A DNA stretch of 64,000 nucleotides from Streptomyces sp. cf386 (lineage in GTDB: Bacteria; Actinomycetota; Actinomycetes; Streptomycetales; Streptomycetaceae). The DNA lies in the NCBI RefSeq assembly GCF_900103585.1, contig NZ_FNHV01000009.1, positions 1 through 64,000 of the forward strand. Direction: 5' to 3'. Below, in pieces: positions 8,101 to 15,918 of the stretch. The notes beneath the pieces are model-generated. The model ran no database searches and was not told the origin of the DNA. It saw only the letters and a list, made by a program, of their open reading frames with translations. The number at the start of each line of letters is the position of its first letter. The stretch's first letter is position 1. The position numbers were made by a program, and so were the translations under genes.

Positions 8101-9624
8101 GCGCCGGTTGCCCGGAGTGCCGAAGGGGACGTAGTCGCGCTGCGCCCAGCGCGAGTCGGCCACGACGTCGAGGGGCTGGTCGATGGTGGAGCCCCAGGTG
8201 TAGATGCCGTGCGCGCTCGCCGGGACGACGAGGGCTCGGGCGTCGGGGGAGTACTTCTCCATCCAGTCGGCCGTGGCCTGCCAGTACTTGGGGATCTCCT
8301 TGAAGGAACCCGGGTTGAGGATCGAGCCGTTGAGGTACGGCCACATCAGTCCCGGCAGCACCAGCACGGCCGCGATCAGCGCGGCGAACCGCCGCCCCCG
8401 CACCGGCCGTGCTCCGCGCACCTCGGCCGCCACGCCCACCAGATGGGCGAGCCCCAGCGCCAGCGCCAGGGCGAGCCCCGTCTGGAACTTGTAGATGTTC
8501 CGGAAGGGGACGAGCCCGCCGTCCAGCCAGTCCTGCACGACCCCGTGGAAGGGCGCGCCGAACGTCCCGCCGTACCCGGCGAGCAGGATCAGCGCGACCG
8601 TCACCACGGTCAGCACCAGCCACCGCCGCTCCGGCATGTCCCGCCGCGCCAGCCCCGCGAGCCCCAGCCCGGCGGCGAGCGCCGAGCAGACGATCACGAC
8701 GACGGCCGAGGCGACGGTCCAGCCGGCCGGCAGCCAGGCCTCTCCGAAGTGCAGATAGGCGACCCAGTTCCCGGCCCCGCGCAGGGCCTCGGTCGCCGAC
8801 ATGGTCTCGGTGGTGGTCTGCGAATTCTCCACGTAGGGAAGGAAGTTCTCGCCGTAGGTGCCGAGGAGCAGAAGCGGGATGACCCACCAGGCGGTAGCCA
8901 GAATCACCCCGGGCACCCACCACGCGATCAGCTTCCGCTGCCGTGGCCCGGCCGGCCGGGACAGCAGATACAACCCGACGGGTAGCAGCGAGGCCAGCGT
9001 GGAGGCGGCGTTGACACCGCCCATGAAGGGGATGATCAACGCCGACCGCAGGGCGGCGACCCGCGCGGCGAACCGCTCATTGGTCAGCGGCAGCAGCACC
9101 CACGGCAGAAACGCACCGGGCAGCGCGGCAGCGGACGTAGACCCGACGACGATGGTGAAGACGGGCCACAACGCATAGACGACCGCGGCCACCAGCCGCG
9201 ACCCGCCGCTCCCCACCCGCAGCCGCTCGGCCAGCCGCAGCGCACCCCAGAAGGCGACCGACACGATCAGCGACAGCCACAACCGCTCCGCCAGCCACAC
9301 CGGCAGCCGTACGACATCGGCCAGCCAGTAGAACGGCAGCATCGGCCACAGATAGCCCGAGTACTGGTTCTGGATGCCGCCGAAACTGCCCTCGTCCTGC
9401 CACAACTGGCCCAGGTCGGCGAGGAACTGGCCGGGATCGACGGTCACGCCCAGCTTGGTGTCGAACGTCTGCCGTCCTGGCTGGACCGCCACCAACAGCA
9501 CGAACACCACGGCCCAGAACCCCAGCAGCCAGCGCCGCGACCGCGGCCCCTCCGGCGGGCCCGCGGCAGGCACGGAGGTCGGTACGGCTGCCGGGGGAGG
9601 AGCCTGGACCGTGGTCGTCGTCAT
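5149..9624 (-). CDS. giant AftD-like alpha-(1->3)-arabinofuranosyltransferase homologue (GT-C fold, DUF3367)
   Basis: About 1491 residues, similar in size to mycobacterial AftD. The N-terminal part has many membrane helices; the first luminal loop holds the conserved acidic FDTKLGV (D55) typical of decaprenyl-phosphate-dependent GT-C enzymes. The middle is extracytoplasmic with two discoidin-like carbohydrate-binding modules (AFDGNPDTAWTEG and NLTDGDLTTAWIAGDRP). Two more helix clusters lead to a disordered, charged C-terminus. The ATG at 9624 overlaps the upstream methyltransferase stop; a GTG nine bases upstream is an alternative. Streptomyces lack mycobacterial arabinogalactan, so the native acceptor is unknown; an arabinose- or other pentose-containing envelope polymer is the inference. 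Confidence 0.82.
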   Translation of the reverse strand: MTTTTVQAPPPAAVPTSVPAAGPPEGPRSRRWLLGFWAVVFVLLVAVQPGRQTFDTKLGVTVDPGQFLADLGQLWQDEGSFGGIQNQYSGYLWPMLPFYWLADVVRLPVWLAERLWLSLIVSVAFWGALRLAERLRVGSGGSRLVAAVVYALWPVFTIVVGSTSAAALPGAFLPWVLLPLTNERFAARVAALRSALIIPFMGGVNAASTLASLLPVGLYLLSRPAGPRQRKLIAWWVPGVILATAWWVIPLLLLGTYGENFLPYVENSQTTTETMSATEALRGAGNWVAYLHFGEAWLPAGWTVASAVVVIVCSALAAGLGLAGLARRDMPERRWLVLTVVTVALILLAGYGGTFGAPFHGVVQDWLDGGLVPFRNIYKFQTGLALALALGLAHLVGVAAEVRGARPVRGRRFAALIAAVLVLPGLMWPYLNGSILNPGSFKEIPKYWQATADWMEKYSPDARALVVPASAHGIYTWGSTIDQPLDVVADSRWAQRDYVPFGTPGNRRAMDAVEQALVSGGQVPGLADYLSRAGIYYVVVRNDLDPDQIGQVPTTTVKRTLEQSGYERVTGLGPTSTIGTIAPDTPLQVEGLYPQQRAVEIYKPVGEDVPRPHQAGLQPVADTAVVSGGPESLLPLASELRGRATVLTGDNHPGLGSPSVQVVGDGLRRADTRFGLINANTSYTYTRDERNAPDAAQDAGESPHQILPTSGLDHQTVAELRGARSVTASSYGSWLFHLPQFDPVNAFDGNPDTAWTEGSEGSPDGEWLRIAFAGGSYDMPSSFKVTPLPQEGVREAPTRVRVETEKGAVSSFLRPDGSAQTVKAPAGETGWMKLTITDTVSRRAGLTGAGFSEIDLPDVQVTRLLRLPTDTKGTGAGAEIVSLSRTADPTGLSPTGTEAGLHRRFTTSTAGTYEIRASAIPVPGEELDKLLYEVAPDQQNRIVATADSTARLGAGLSPRNLTDGDLTTAWIAGDRPTIHLSWPGKQAVGEVVLAPAGGLSTRPTEVHISSPDGAAIAGVDENGIVRFPPITTDRLDITITQTAPLTLYNPMVGEDLQLPVGLTEAYFPALDQYRTPKPKATRTFSLPCGDGPVVSVDGELYETSVRGTVRDLVERRRVEVTLCQRGRDDAEVQLTAGDHQVEGGDAGPLTLTDVTLTRGTVADASTAARDLEIRDWLGDRRAVSVGSGAASYLTTYENFNDGWHATLNGKELTPVRLDGWQQGWRIPAGAGGTVELSYEPAVMYEGGLIGSAVALALLAGLALWRRRAPNPDEPQPAPPLPGLWLGTVAVTVVAVFIAGWFALLVPALAVVAWRRHTLLVPIALVALAGAGVAAAVGAGEPVGAGEGAFGRAAQLLALIGLFAGVVGVREREGAAGEAGGPGQGAGGPGATAVLPSAAGGGLVPGFGTPEAPTRPLPHRERGRSPLGTEPSERPDPTTPPPDSGPTLSARGPGGPVPDPPTARIAPRKPRFRATGPEDASGSDDAGKGEAT

Positions 9625-10454
9625 GGTGGACACCGCCTGAGGATGAGGAGGAGGTTCCAGGTGGCGAACTCGCGGATACCGGGCACCTTCACCACGGTCT
9701 CCGCGAGGAACGGCCAGTAGCGGGAGCGCGCCGACACGACCTCGACGTCGTCGCGGGCGCGGACCTGCCGCAGGGTGGCGCCGATGTGCACGGCGAAGAG
9801 GTTCTCGCCGAGGGTGTGCTTGGCCGCCCGTCCGGTACGGCGCTGGTAGCGGGCACGGGCCCGCTCGGCACCGAGGTAATGCCAGGGCGCCCACTCATGA
9901 CCGCCCCAGGGGGACAGCCAGTTGGTGAACGACACGTAGATCAGCCCACCGGGCCGGGTCACCCGCGCCAGCTCACTCAGAAACGTCTGCGGATCGGCCA
10001 CATGCTCCAGCACATTGGAGGAGAAGGTGACGTCGGCGACGCCGTCGCGCAGGGGGAGCAGATAGCCGTCGGCGACGACGGCTCCATCAGGAGGCTTCTC
10101 GCCGAGCTCCGCCAGGTCCGGCTCGAAGAGAAAGGCATGCGCCCCCCGCAGCCGAAACTCCTCGGTGAAGTACCCACTCCCGCCACCGACGTCCACGACG
10201 GTACGCCCGGCGACGGGCCCGTCGTAGGCCTCGACCTGATCGGCGGCATCACGGGCCAGCAGTGAGTAGCAGGCTTCGGGGTCCTCCTGCTCATGGAGGA
10301 AGGCCCGAAAGAGAGCGAGAGACCGCCGAAAGGAGGGGTCCTTGTGAGTTCCGGGTTGGGGCGCTCCCCTCAAGGGGCGCGGGGAACTGCGCGACCAGCC
10401 ACGAATCACCGGCACTCGCGAGACGACCGAACCATCACGGCGTTTAGGCGTCAC
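9621..10454 (-). CDS. class I SAM-dependent methyltransferase with a repeat-derived N-terminus
   Basis: 277 residues if started at the GTG (10454) that overlaps the glycosyltransferase stop as GTGA. The catalytic core is clear: VVDVGGGSGYF, FEPDLAEL, DVTFSSNVLEHVADP, VTRPGGLIYVSFTNWLSPW. The WHYLG region after it resembles sugar methyltransferases. The first 30-40 codons are odd: they run straight through a common Streptomyces intergenic repeat (10361-10410) and show no family resemblance, which only begins around KDPSFRRSLALFRAFLHEQE. A TTG inside the repeat could be the true start. Likely methylates a glycan building block made by the neighbouring GT4 and AftD-like enzymes. Confidence 0.8.
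   Translation of the reverse strand: MTPKRRDGSVVSRVPVIRGWSRSSPRPLRGAPQPGTHKDPSFRRSLALFRAFLHEQEDPEACYSLLARDAADQVEAYDGPVAGRTVVDVGGGSGYFTEEFRLRGAHAFLFEPDLAELGEKPPDGAVVADGYLLPLRDGVADVTFSSNVLEHVADPQTFLSELARVTRPGGLIYVSFTNWLSPWGGHEWAPWHYLGAERARARYQRRTGRAAKHTLGENLFAVHIGATLRQVRARDDVEVVSARSRYWPFLAETVVKVPGIREFATWNLLLILRRCPP
10373..10400. repeat. dispersed 28-bp repeat, copy 1, inside a coding region
   Basis: The 28 bases beginning AGGGGCGCGGGGAACTGCGC are identical to 26633-26660. This element is normally found between Streptomyces genes, often with a short complementary arm upstream (here CCCCTC at 10366-10371). This copy lies within the 5' part of the methyltransferase frame; the other follows the GH43 relic stop. 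Confidence 0.85.
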
Positions 10455-11605
10455 GACGCCCCGTCCCGCCGCACGGCCTCTGAAGCAACGGCAAGAAACT
10501 GCCGCACCGTCCGATCCCACCGATACCGCGCAGACCGATCCCGCGCAGCCTTCCCCATCAACTCCCGCCGGTGCCCGGACAACGCCAACGCACACCAAGC
10601 AGCAGCGAACGAAGACTCTCCCTGCGCCAACACCCCGGTCTCCCCGTCCACGACGGAATCCCGAAGCCCAGGCACATCAAAGCCGATGGTCGGAGTCTCG
10701 CGCGTCGCGGCCTCGGTCACCACAAGCCCCCACCCCTCCACGGCAGAGGGATGCATCAGCATCCAGGCCTCGCACAGCAGCCGGTGCTTCTCGGCCTCGG
10801 AGACATGCCCGGTGAACTGGACACCAGGACCGGCGAGCTGCTCCAACCGCTGCCGCTCGGGCCCGTCCCCGACGATGACGAGCCGCCCACCGGTAACGGG
10901 CCGCACGCGCTCCCACAACCGCAGCAGCAGATCGATCCGCTTGTATTCGACAAGTCGGCCCACGGCCACGAACAGCGGCTCCGGGGAACGCTCGCCGAGC
11001 GGCCCCGGCTCCTCCACCCCGTTGTGCACGACACGGATCCGCTCCCGCTCGACGCCGATCCCGCGCAGCGCCTGCGCCGTGGACGGCGACACGGCGACCA
11101 GCAGACTCCGCCGCTGCGCCCCGGTCAGCGCCCAGTGCTCCAGTCTTCGGCCGAGCCGAGCGGCAGGCGCCATCGCCCCGCCGAACCGCATCTTCCACAG
11201 ATCGGTGTGCACATGGTTGACCAGGCACAACGTGGGCCCGCGATGCCAGAGGGGGGCGAAGTACGGCATCCCGTTGCAGACCTCGACCAGCAGATCGCAG
11301 TCGCCCACCTGGCGGGCGAAGGCGGATCTGGCGCGCAGATAGTGGCCGTAGGAACCGCCGGCGGACACGACCCGGTAGTCGCGGTAGGCCGCGGGGCCTC
11401 CGCACAGGAGGGTGACCTGATGGCCGAGCCGGGTCAGCCCGTCGGCAAGGCGGTCGACCAGCAGCTCGGAGCCGCCGGCGGCCTCGTTGCCCAGGTCACG
11501 GTGGGCGAGAAAAACGATTCGGCGCGGATGTGGGGGAAGCGCCGGGGGGTGCTGCGGTGCCAAGGGGAGACTGGCACGCAGCTGGGAAGGCACGTGCTGG
11601 GGCAT
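10451..11605 (-). CDS. GT4-family glycosyltransferase
   Basis: 384 residues from the ATG at 11605, preferred over the longer GTG start because GGAG precedes it closely and the first 34 codons of the longer form look non-coding. The GT-B fold is evident: N-terminal Rossmann half with DLGNEAAGGSELLVDRLADG, hinge VSPSTAQALRGIGVERERI, C-terminal nucleotide-binding half with FVAVGRLVEYKRIDLLLRLW, and the EX7E motif in EGWGLVVTEA. Such retaining enzymes transfer a sugar from an NDP-donor in the cytoplasm, here probably an early step of the envelope glycan. First enzyme gene after the DUF3068 gene; about 220 bp separate the two. Confidence 0.85.
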   Translation of the reverse strand: MPQHVPSQLRASLPLAPQHPPALPPHPRRIVFLAHRDLGNEAAGGSELLVDRLADGLTRLGHQVTLLCGGPAAYRDYRVVSAGGSYGHYLRARSAFARQVGDCDLLVEVCNGMPYFAPLWHRGPTLCLVNHVHTDLWKMRFGGAMAPAARLGRRLEHWALTGAQRRSLLVAVSPSTAQALRGIGVERERIRVVHNGVEEPGPLGERSPEPLFVAVGRLVEYKRIDLLLRLWERVRPVTGGRLVIVGDGPERQRLEQLAGPGVQFTGHVSEAEKHRLLCEAWMLMHPSAVEGWGLVVTEAATRETPTIGFDVPGLRDSVVDGETGVLAQGESSFAAAWCALALSGHRRELMGKAARDRSARYRWDRTVRQFLAVASEAVRRDGAS

Positions 11606-11824
11606 GGGTGCTCCAACTCGTCTCAGGGTGCGGAACTCAGCGTGGGGGTGGGGAGGGTTTGGGTTCCCGTGGGGGGAATCGGAGTTTCGTGGGTCTCTTA
11701 CGGTCACTTTGCGTGGGGTATGGACAGGCTGTGTCCGGGTGGGGGTGGACAGTTTTCGCCCAGCCGTTCGCCAGGGCTACTCACCGGCGTGACAATTTCC
11801 GGCTTTGTTAGAGCTGACGTCACG

Positions 11825-12811
11825 TCACATCGTGAGCGAGGGCTGGGGCATCTCGACCGTTTCCGGGGAATCCGGCCGCTTACGCCCTCGTACCACCAAA
11901 ACGCCACCCACCACCGCAAGTGCGAATCCTGCCCCAGCAGTCCCGATGGGCAGCGTCTCGCCCACCATACGCAGCAGCCCGCTGTCCCGTTTCGCCTGCC
12001 GCACGGCGTCCTTCTGCGTGGCCGTGGTGAACGCGATCTTCTCGCTGTCCAGCAGCACCACCGCGTCCTTGTCGCCGCCGGGCGCCCGCAGCGTACGGCG
12101 CGGACCGGTCTGGGCGTAGATCACCCGGCCGGTGCGCTGGTCCACGACCAGCTTGAACCCGTGGTTGGAGTACCACTCCTCGGCCAGCACCTGCGGCCGG
12201 TTCGGCTGGTCGACGATGCTGCCGGGGACGAGCCGGGTGCCGACCTTGCGGGGCGCGACCGTGGCGGTGAACCGGTAGCCGGTGTAGCCCTGGACCTTCT
12301 CGGTGCCGTCGTAGCGCATGGTGACTGTCGTGCCGCCGGTGTTGTCCCACCACTGGTAGGAGCGTTTCTGCACGTCGAACGGGAACTTCAGATAGGCCTC
12401 GCCCTCGATGTAGGGCGTCTCCTTGCAGCAGTGCACCGGCCTGGTCGTCTTCCGGTCCATCACCCAGCGGTGCGGGGCGAAGTCCAGCGCGTCGTGCGGG
12501 TCGGCGGCCGGCAGCGACTTGTCGGTGTCGACGGTGGTGATCACGTCCCAGACGCCGTTGCCGCTGCGCTCACTTTCCGCCACATTGCCGCGCACCCGCT
12601 GGGTGACGGTGATTTTCTGGTCCGGCACGGTCTCGATCTTGTCGGTGTCGAAGACGCTGCCGGTGCCTTTGTAAACGGCGGTGGTGTCGATGTCGATGGG
12701 GTTCACGGCGGCACGCGGGGTCACGTACCAGGCCAGCATGGGCGCCAGTACCAGCAGAAACGTGCCGATGCCCAGCAGGATCAGCGAGAGAGGTGAGGCT
12801 GTACGGCGCAT
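11825..12811 (-). CDS. DUF3068 (PorA-like) membrane-anchored protein
   Basis: 328 residues with an N-terminal helix (SLILLGIGTFLLVLAPMLAW), a large extracytoplasmic beta-rich domain with a vicinal CC (PVHCCKETPYIEGEAYLKFP), and a C-terminal helix (GTAGAGFALAVVGGVLVVRG) followed by a short basic tail. This architecture is the DUF3068 family found in Actinobacteria with complex envelopes. The ATG at 12811 is preceded by GGAG. Its position at the head of the glycan operon supports an envelope role, perhaps glycan or lipoglycan handling at the outer face. No catalytic site is apparent. Confidence 0.82.
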   Translation of the reverse strand: MRRTASPLSLILLGIGTFLLVLAPMLAWYVTPRAAVNPIDIDTTAVYKGTGSVFDTDKIETVPDQKITVTQRVRGNVAESERSGNGVWDVITTVDTDKSLPAADPHDALDFAPHRWVMDRKTTRPVHCCKETPYIEGEAYLKFPFDVQKRSYQWWDNTGGTTVTMRYDGTEKVQGYTGYRFTATVAPRKVGTRLVPGSIVDQPNRPQVLAEEWYSNHGFKLVVDQRTGRVIYAQTGPRRTLRAPGGDKDAVVLLDSEKIAFTTATQKDAVRQAKRDSGLLRMVGETLPIGTAGAGFALAVVGGVLVVRGRKRPDSPETVEMPQPSLTM

Positions 12812-12892
12812 CCGGCACTCCTGGGGTTTGACGCACACTTCGGTGCACGGTCGTTGCCTGGCCGTTCTTGGGCCGGGAACCGTAGGCGCCCC

Positions 12893-12925
12893 TTGACTGA
12901 GTGTCAATGTCTTGACGGTCTTGAC
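12893..12925. promoter_or_regulatory. TTGAC inverted and direct repeats between divergent genes
   Basis: A 15-bp palindrome (TTGAC at 12893-12897, GTCAA at 12903-12907) is followed by two more TTGAC copies at 12912 and 12921. It sits in the 214-bp gap between the divergent DUF3068 gene and the small secreted protein gene. It could be an operator with overlapping -35 elements for both directions; the regulator is unknown. Confidence 0.45.
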
Positions 12926-13025
12926 GGGGCAGTCACAGCTTGTCGAGACTGGGCCCGACAGGCAGGGGTCGGATCGGACTTGTGACCCGGGGTGGGGACC
13001 TCCGGACAGAGAGGCTGACCCTGCG

Positions 13026-13178
13026 ATGTCCAGACTGCTCGCCGCCGCGCTGACCGTCGCGCTCGCCGCCGTACTCGCGGTGGGCGCCGCGCTCGGCGTC
13101 GTCGCGCTGCTGGAAGCGACGCCCGACCAGCCCAACACGCCCTTGATCACCTACGAGCAAGCGGGCCAGGGGAGTTGA
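13026..13178 (+). CDS. 50-residue exported protein, DUF2613-like
   Basis: MSRLLAAALTVALAAVLAVG then a second hydrophobic stretch and a polar tail ending EQAGQGS. The layout (one membrane or signal helix, then a short extracytoplasmic tail) and size resemble actinobacterial DUF2613 proteins, but the similarity is by pattern only. The stop at 13176-13178 nearly abuts the PucR start (13181), so the two genes are likely co-transcribed. It is divergent from the DUF3068 gene; both would be envelope proteins. Confidence 0.5.
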   Translation: MSRLLAAALTVALAAVLAVGAALGVVALLEATPDQPNTPLITYEQAGQGS

Positions 13179-13180
13179 CC

Positions 13181-14428
13181 GTGGCAGCGATCCGCTCCAC
13201 GACCTCCCCGGCCGCGCCCGCCCGCTCGGCCTGGCACGACGTACCCCGCTTCCAGGTCCGCCGTTTCGCGGAGCTGGCCATGGCGGACGCCCCGGCCCTC
13301 GCCGAGGAGATCCTCAGCGAGATCCGGCGCGAGTACCCGCACCTGCCCGTCGTCCTCGACGAGTCGGGCGAGCCGATGGCCCTGGTCGGCATCCGGCGCG
13401 CGATCGAGGTGTTCGTCCAGCACCTGGAGACCTCGGAGGGCCGCCCGAGCGTCCCGCCGGGCGTCTTCCAGGAGTTCGGCCGGGGCGAGGGCCTGGGCGG
13501 CCGCTCCCTGGACTCGCTCCAGGCGATCTACCGGATGGGCGTACGGCTGGCCTGGCGCCGTTTCGCCGAGATCGGCCAGCGCGTCGACATTCCGCCGCCC
13601 GCGATGTACGAGCTGGTGGACGCGGGATACGAGTATCTGGACGGCCTCGTCGACCAGTCGGTGCGCGGGTACGCCGAGGCGGCGGCACGACAGGCGGGCG
13701 AACGGCTGCGCCTGCAACGCCGCCTGATGGAACTCCTGCTGGCCGAACACCACCGGGGCGATCCGGCGGACGCCCTGACGGAGCGGGCGGCCCGGATCGG
13801 CTGGTCGTTGCCCGAGAAGGTCGCGGTGGGGGTGCTGCTGCGCCCGGCACGGGAGGCGGTGGCGCCGGCCGTGGGGCAGGGGGTGCTGCTCGACATGGAG
13901 TACGAGCAGCCGCGCATGGTCGTCCCCGAACCGGACGCCGCCGGCCGCCCCGAACTGCTGCACCGGGCGCTGACCGGCTGGGCGGGCGCGATCGGCCCCC
14001 CGGTCCCGCTCGCCGACGCGGCGAAGTCGCTGCGCTGGGCCGAGGCGGCCGTACGCCTGATGGAACGGCGGCTGCTGCCGGCCGGTGAGGTCCTGTACTG
14101 CACCGAGCACACCGAGGCTCTCGTCCTCCTGCAGCCCGAGGAGCTGATCGACGACCTGGCGGTGCGGTGCCTGGCACCCCTGGAGCACTGCGGGCCCACG
14201 CACGGGCGGCGGCTCGCCGAGACGTTACTGGCGTGGCTGGAGACCAGGGGAGGGGCGCCGGAGGTGGCGGCCCGCCTGGGGGTTCATCCCCAGACGGTCC
14301 GCTATCGGCTGCGGCAGATCCGGGAGTTGTGGGGCGACGAGATGGACGACCCGGACCGGCGGTTCGAGCTGGAACTGGTGTTGCGGGCCCAGCGGTTGAA
14401 GGGGGCGCTGGGGGAGCCGCGCCGATAG
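13181..14428 (+). CDS. PucR/CdaR-type transcriptional regulator containing a TTA codon
   Basis: 415 residues. The N-terminal part is a helical sensory region, the middle a degenerate GGDEF-like segment. The C-terminus is a classic PucR helix-turn-helix (APEVAARLGVHPQTVRYRLR followed by IRELWGD). The GTG at 13181 is chosen over a TTG six bases earlier because GGGGAG is well spaced. A leucine in AETLLAWLE is encoded by TTA at 14225-14227, so synthesis should depend on the bldA tRNA and be delayed to development, if that dependency holds in this strain. Possible targets are the adjacent protein genes or the divergent glycan operon. Confidence 0.85.
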   Translation: MAAIRSTTSPAAPARSAWHDVPRFQVRRFAELAMADAPALAEEILSEIRREYPHLPVVLDESGEPMALVGIRRAIEVFVQHLETSEGRPSVPPGVFQEFGRGEGLGGRSLDSLQAIYRMGVRLAWRRFAEIGQRVDIPPPAMYELVDAGYEYLDGLVDQSVRGYAEAAARQAGERLRLQRRLMELLLAEHHRGDPADALTERAARIGWSLPEKVAVGVLLRPAREAVAPAVGQGVLLDMEYEQPRMVVPEPDAAGRPELLHRALTGWAGAIGPPVPLADAAKSLRWAEAAVRLMERRLLPAGEVLYCTEHTEALVLLQPEELIDDLAVRCLAPLEHCGPTHGRRLAETLLAWLETRGGAPEVAARLGVHPQTVRYRLRQIRELWGDEMDDPDRRFELELVLRAQRLKGALGEPRR

Positions 14429-14483
14429 TGCCGAGGACGGCGCAGGCTCCCGTGCACCCGTGCGGGCCGCCCGGGCGCGAACC

Positions 14484-15338
14484 TCAGAGGCCGTAACGGC
14501 TCTTCAGATGCCGCCAGAAGTCCCGGAACATCCACTTGTCGAACTCGGTGATCTGGGCGGCCGATCCGGCCTTCATGAGGAAGCAGCACTGGCCGGTCGG
14601 GGTCCAGTCGTAGAAGTCGTCGAGCCCGAAGGTGTGGCCGACTTCATGCAGATAGATGTGGATGTTCTCCTGCCCCAGGGCCGAGGTGAAGTACTCCTGC
14701 CCGACCCGCTGGCCCCAGTCACCGCCGGCCCCGCCCTGGAACCCCTTGGTCAGCCACAGGGACTGGTCGTAGTGGCGGGCGGCACCGCCCGGGCACTTGG
14801 AGTAGTTGCCGTCCTGGTGGAAGAAGCGGCCGCAGTCGGGGGCACACTGGGGCGCGTCTTCGCTGTCCAGGACGCCGCTGTAGATGTCGACGGAGTTGTC
14901 GGTCCACTGGAGGGTGGAGCGGTTCTTGACCGCCCAGCCGACGATGTTGACGGGCACGTTGGTGTACGGCCAGGCGTTGTGCCCGGCGCCGTTGCTCTTG
15001 ACCATCGCGGCCATCCACTTCCCGAACTGCTTCTTCAGGGCGGCGTGGATCTGGTCGCGCAGGGCGGCGCTGACCGGCGCGTCGGACTCCCAGCGGACGC
15101 AGTAGTTGACGCTGCCCTTGTTGGCCATGACCTGGTCCCAGCCGTAGTTGCGGAAGCCGTAGAGGTCGGGGTAGGTCGACTCGACGTGGTTCCAGACCTC
15201 GCCCAGGGGCTGGACGAGGTTGGTCGGCGGGTTCCACTGTTCGGCGGCCTGGGCGGGGGCCGCGGTGACGGCGGGTGCGGCGATCAACGCGACGACGGCG
15301 GCGAGTACGGCGCCGAGTCGCGCACAGCGGGTGCGCAT
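14484..15338 (-). CDS. secreted zinc metalloprotease-like protein (HExGHxxGxxD)
   Basis: 284 residues with a Sec signal peptide (RLGAVLAAVVALIAAPAVTA, AQAA cleavage). The mature region contains H231-E-V-G-H-T-F-G-L-D-D, the extended metzincin-like zinc-binding helix with a third acidic ligand. Several cysteines (CAPDCG, QCCF) suggest disulfides. Tryptophan- and tyrosine-rich surroundings are reminiscent of cellulose-degrader extracellular proteins. It should act outside the cell; the substrate is unknown. It converges with the PucR gene, separated by about 55 bp. Confidence 0.75.
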   Translation of the reverse strand: MRTRCARLGAVLAAVVALIAAPAVTAAPAQAAEQWNPPTNLVQPLGEVWNHVESTYPDLYGFRNYGWDQVMANKGSVNYCVRWESDAPVSAALRDQIHAALKKQFGKWMAAMVKSNGAGHNAWPYTNVPVNIVGWAVKNRSTLQWTDNSVDIYSGVLDSEDAPQCAPDCGRFFHQDGNYSKCPGGAARHYDQSLWLTKGFQGGAGGDWGQRVGQEYFTSALGQENIHIYLHEVGHTFGLDDFYDWTPTGQCCFLMKAGSAAQITEFDKWMFRDFWRHLKSRYGL

Positions 15339-15424
15339 GGCGAACTCCCTTGGTGGGGGACGGGACTTCGCCTGTACGTTGCCGCCGGGGCGGTGGAGGT
15401 TGCCCGAGGCGGGCTACTTGTGTG

Positions 15425-15871
15425 TCACGGCGGTGTCCGGGGCACCTGCCCGACGGTGAACCCCTCGCCGTCCTGGAACTCGATCAGCAGCCGGGCGTCC
15501 ATGAGATGGACCCAGAACTCGGGGCAGCACTCCACCACGGTGTCGGCGTGCGCGGCCAGCAGCCCCGCGTCCAGCGCGACCGAGGGCACCGCGAGGTTTC
15601 CCCAGAACACGACCGCCGTCTCGCCCGCAGGCGCGTGCCGGAGCAGCAGCTCGCGCAACTGCGCGCCGTCGAAGGCGGAGGAACGCTCGACCACCTCGGC
15701 TCCCCGCCAGTCCAAGCGGGTCGACCCGACGGTGCCGAACCGATTGAGACCCATCGCGGCGACCGCACGGTTCTCGTCGTACGAGAGGACCACCGCCGCC
15801 GCCTCGCCGACGGCGTGCACCAAGGCGGCGATCTCCTCCTGCTGTGTGCCGTAGCGGGCTCTCGCGCTCAA
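15425..15871 (-). CDS. conserved hypothetical protein
   Basis: 148 residues, cytoplasmic, acidic to neutral. Visible features are an N-terminal helix (QQEEIAALVHAVGEAAAVVL), a central SSAFDGAQLRELLLRHAPAG segment and a C-terminal strand pair (FWVHLMDARLLIEFQDGEGF). I do not recognise the family. About 47 bp separate it from the upstream membrane-protein gene on the same strand, so the two may be transcribed together. Confidence 0.6.
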   Translation of the reverse strand: MSARARYGTQQEEIAALVHAVGEAAAVVLSYDENRAVAAMGLNRFGTVGSTRLDWRGAEVVERSSAFDGAQLRELLLRHAPAGETAVVFWGNLAVPSVALDAGLLAAHADTVVECCPEFWVHLMDARLLIEFQDGEGFTVGQVPRTPP

Positions 15872-15918
15872 GGTGTGTGCCCCATGCGGGCATCCTGCCA
15901 GTGCTGCCGAGGAGGGGG

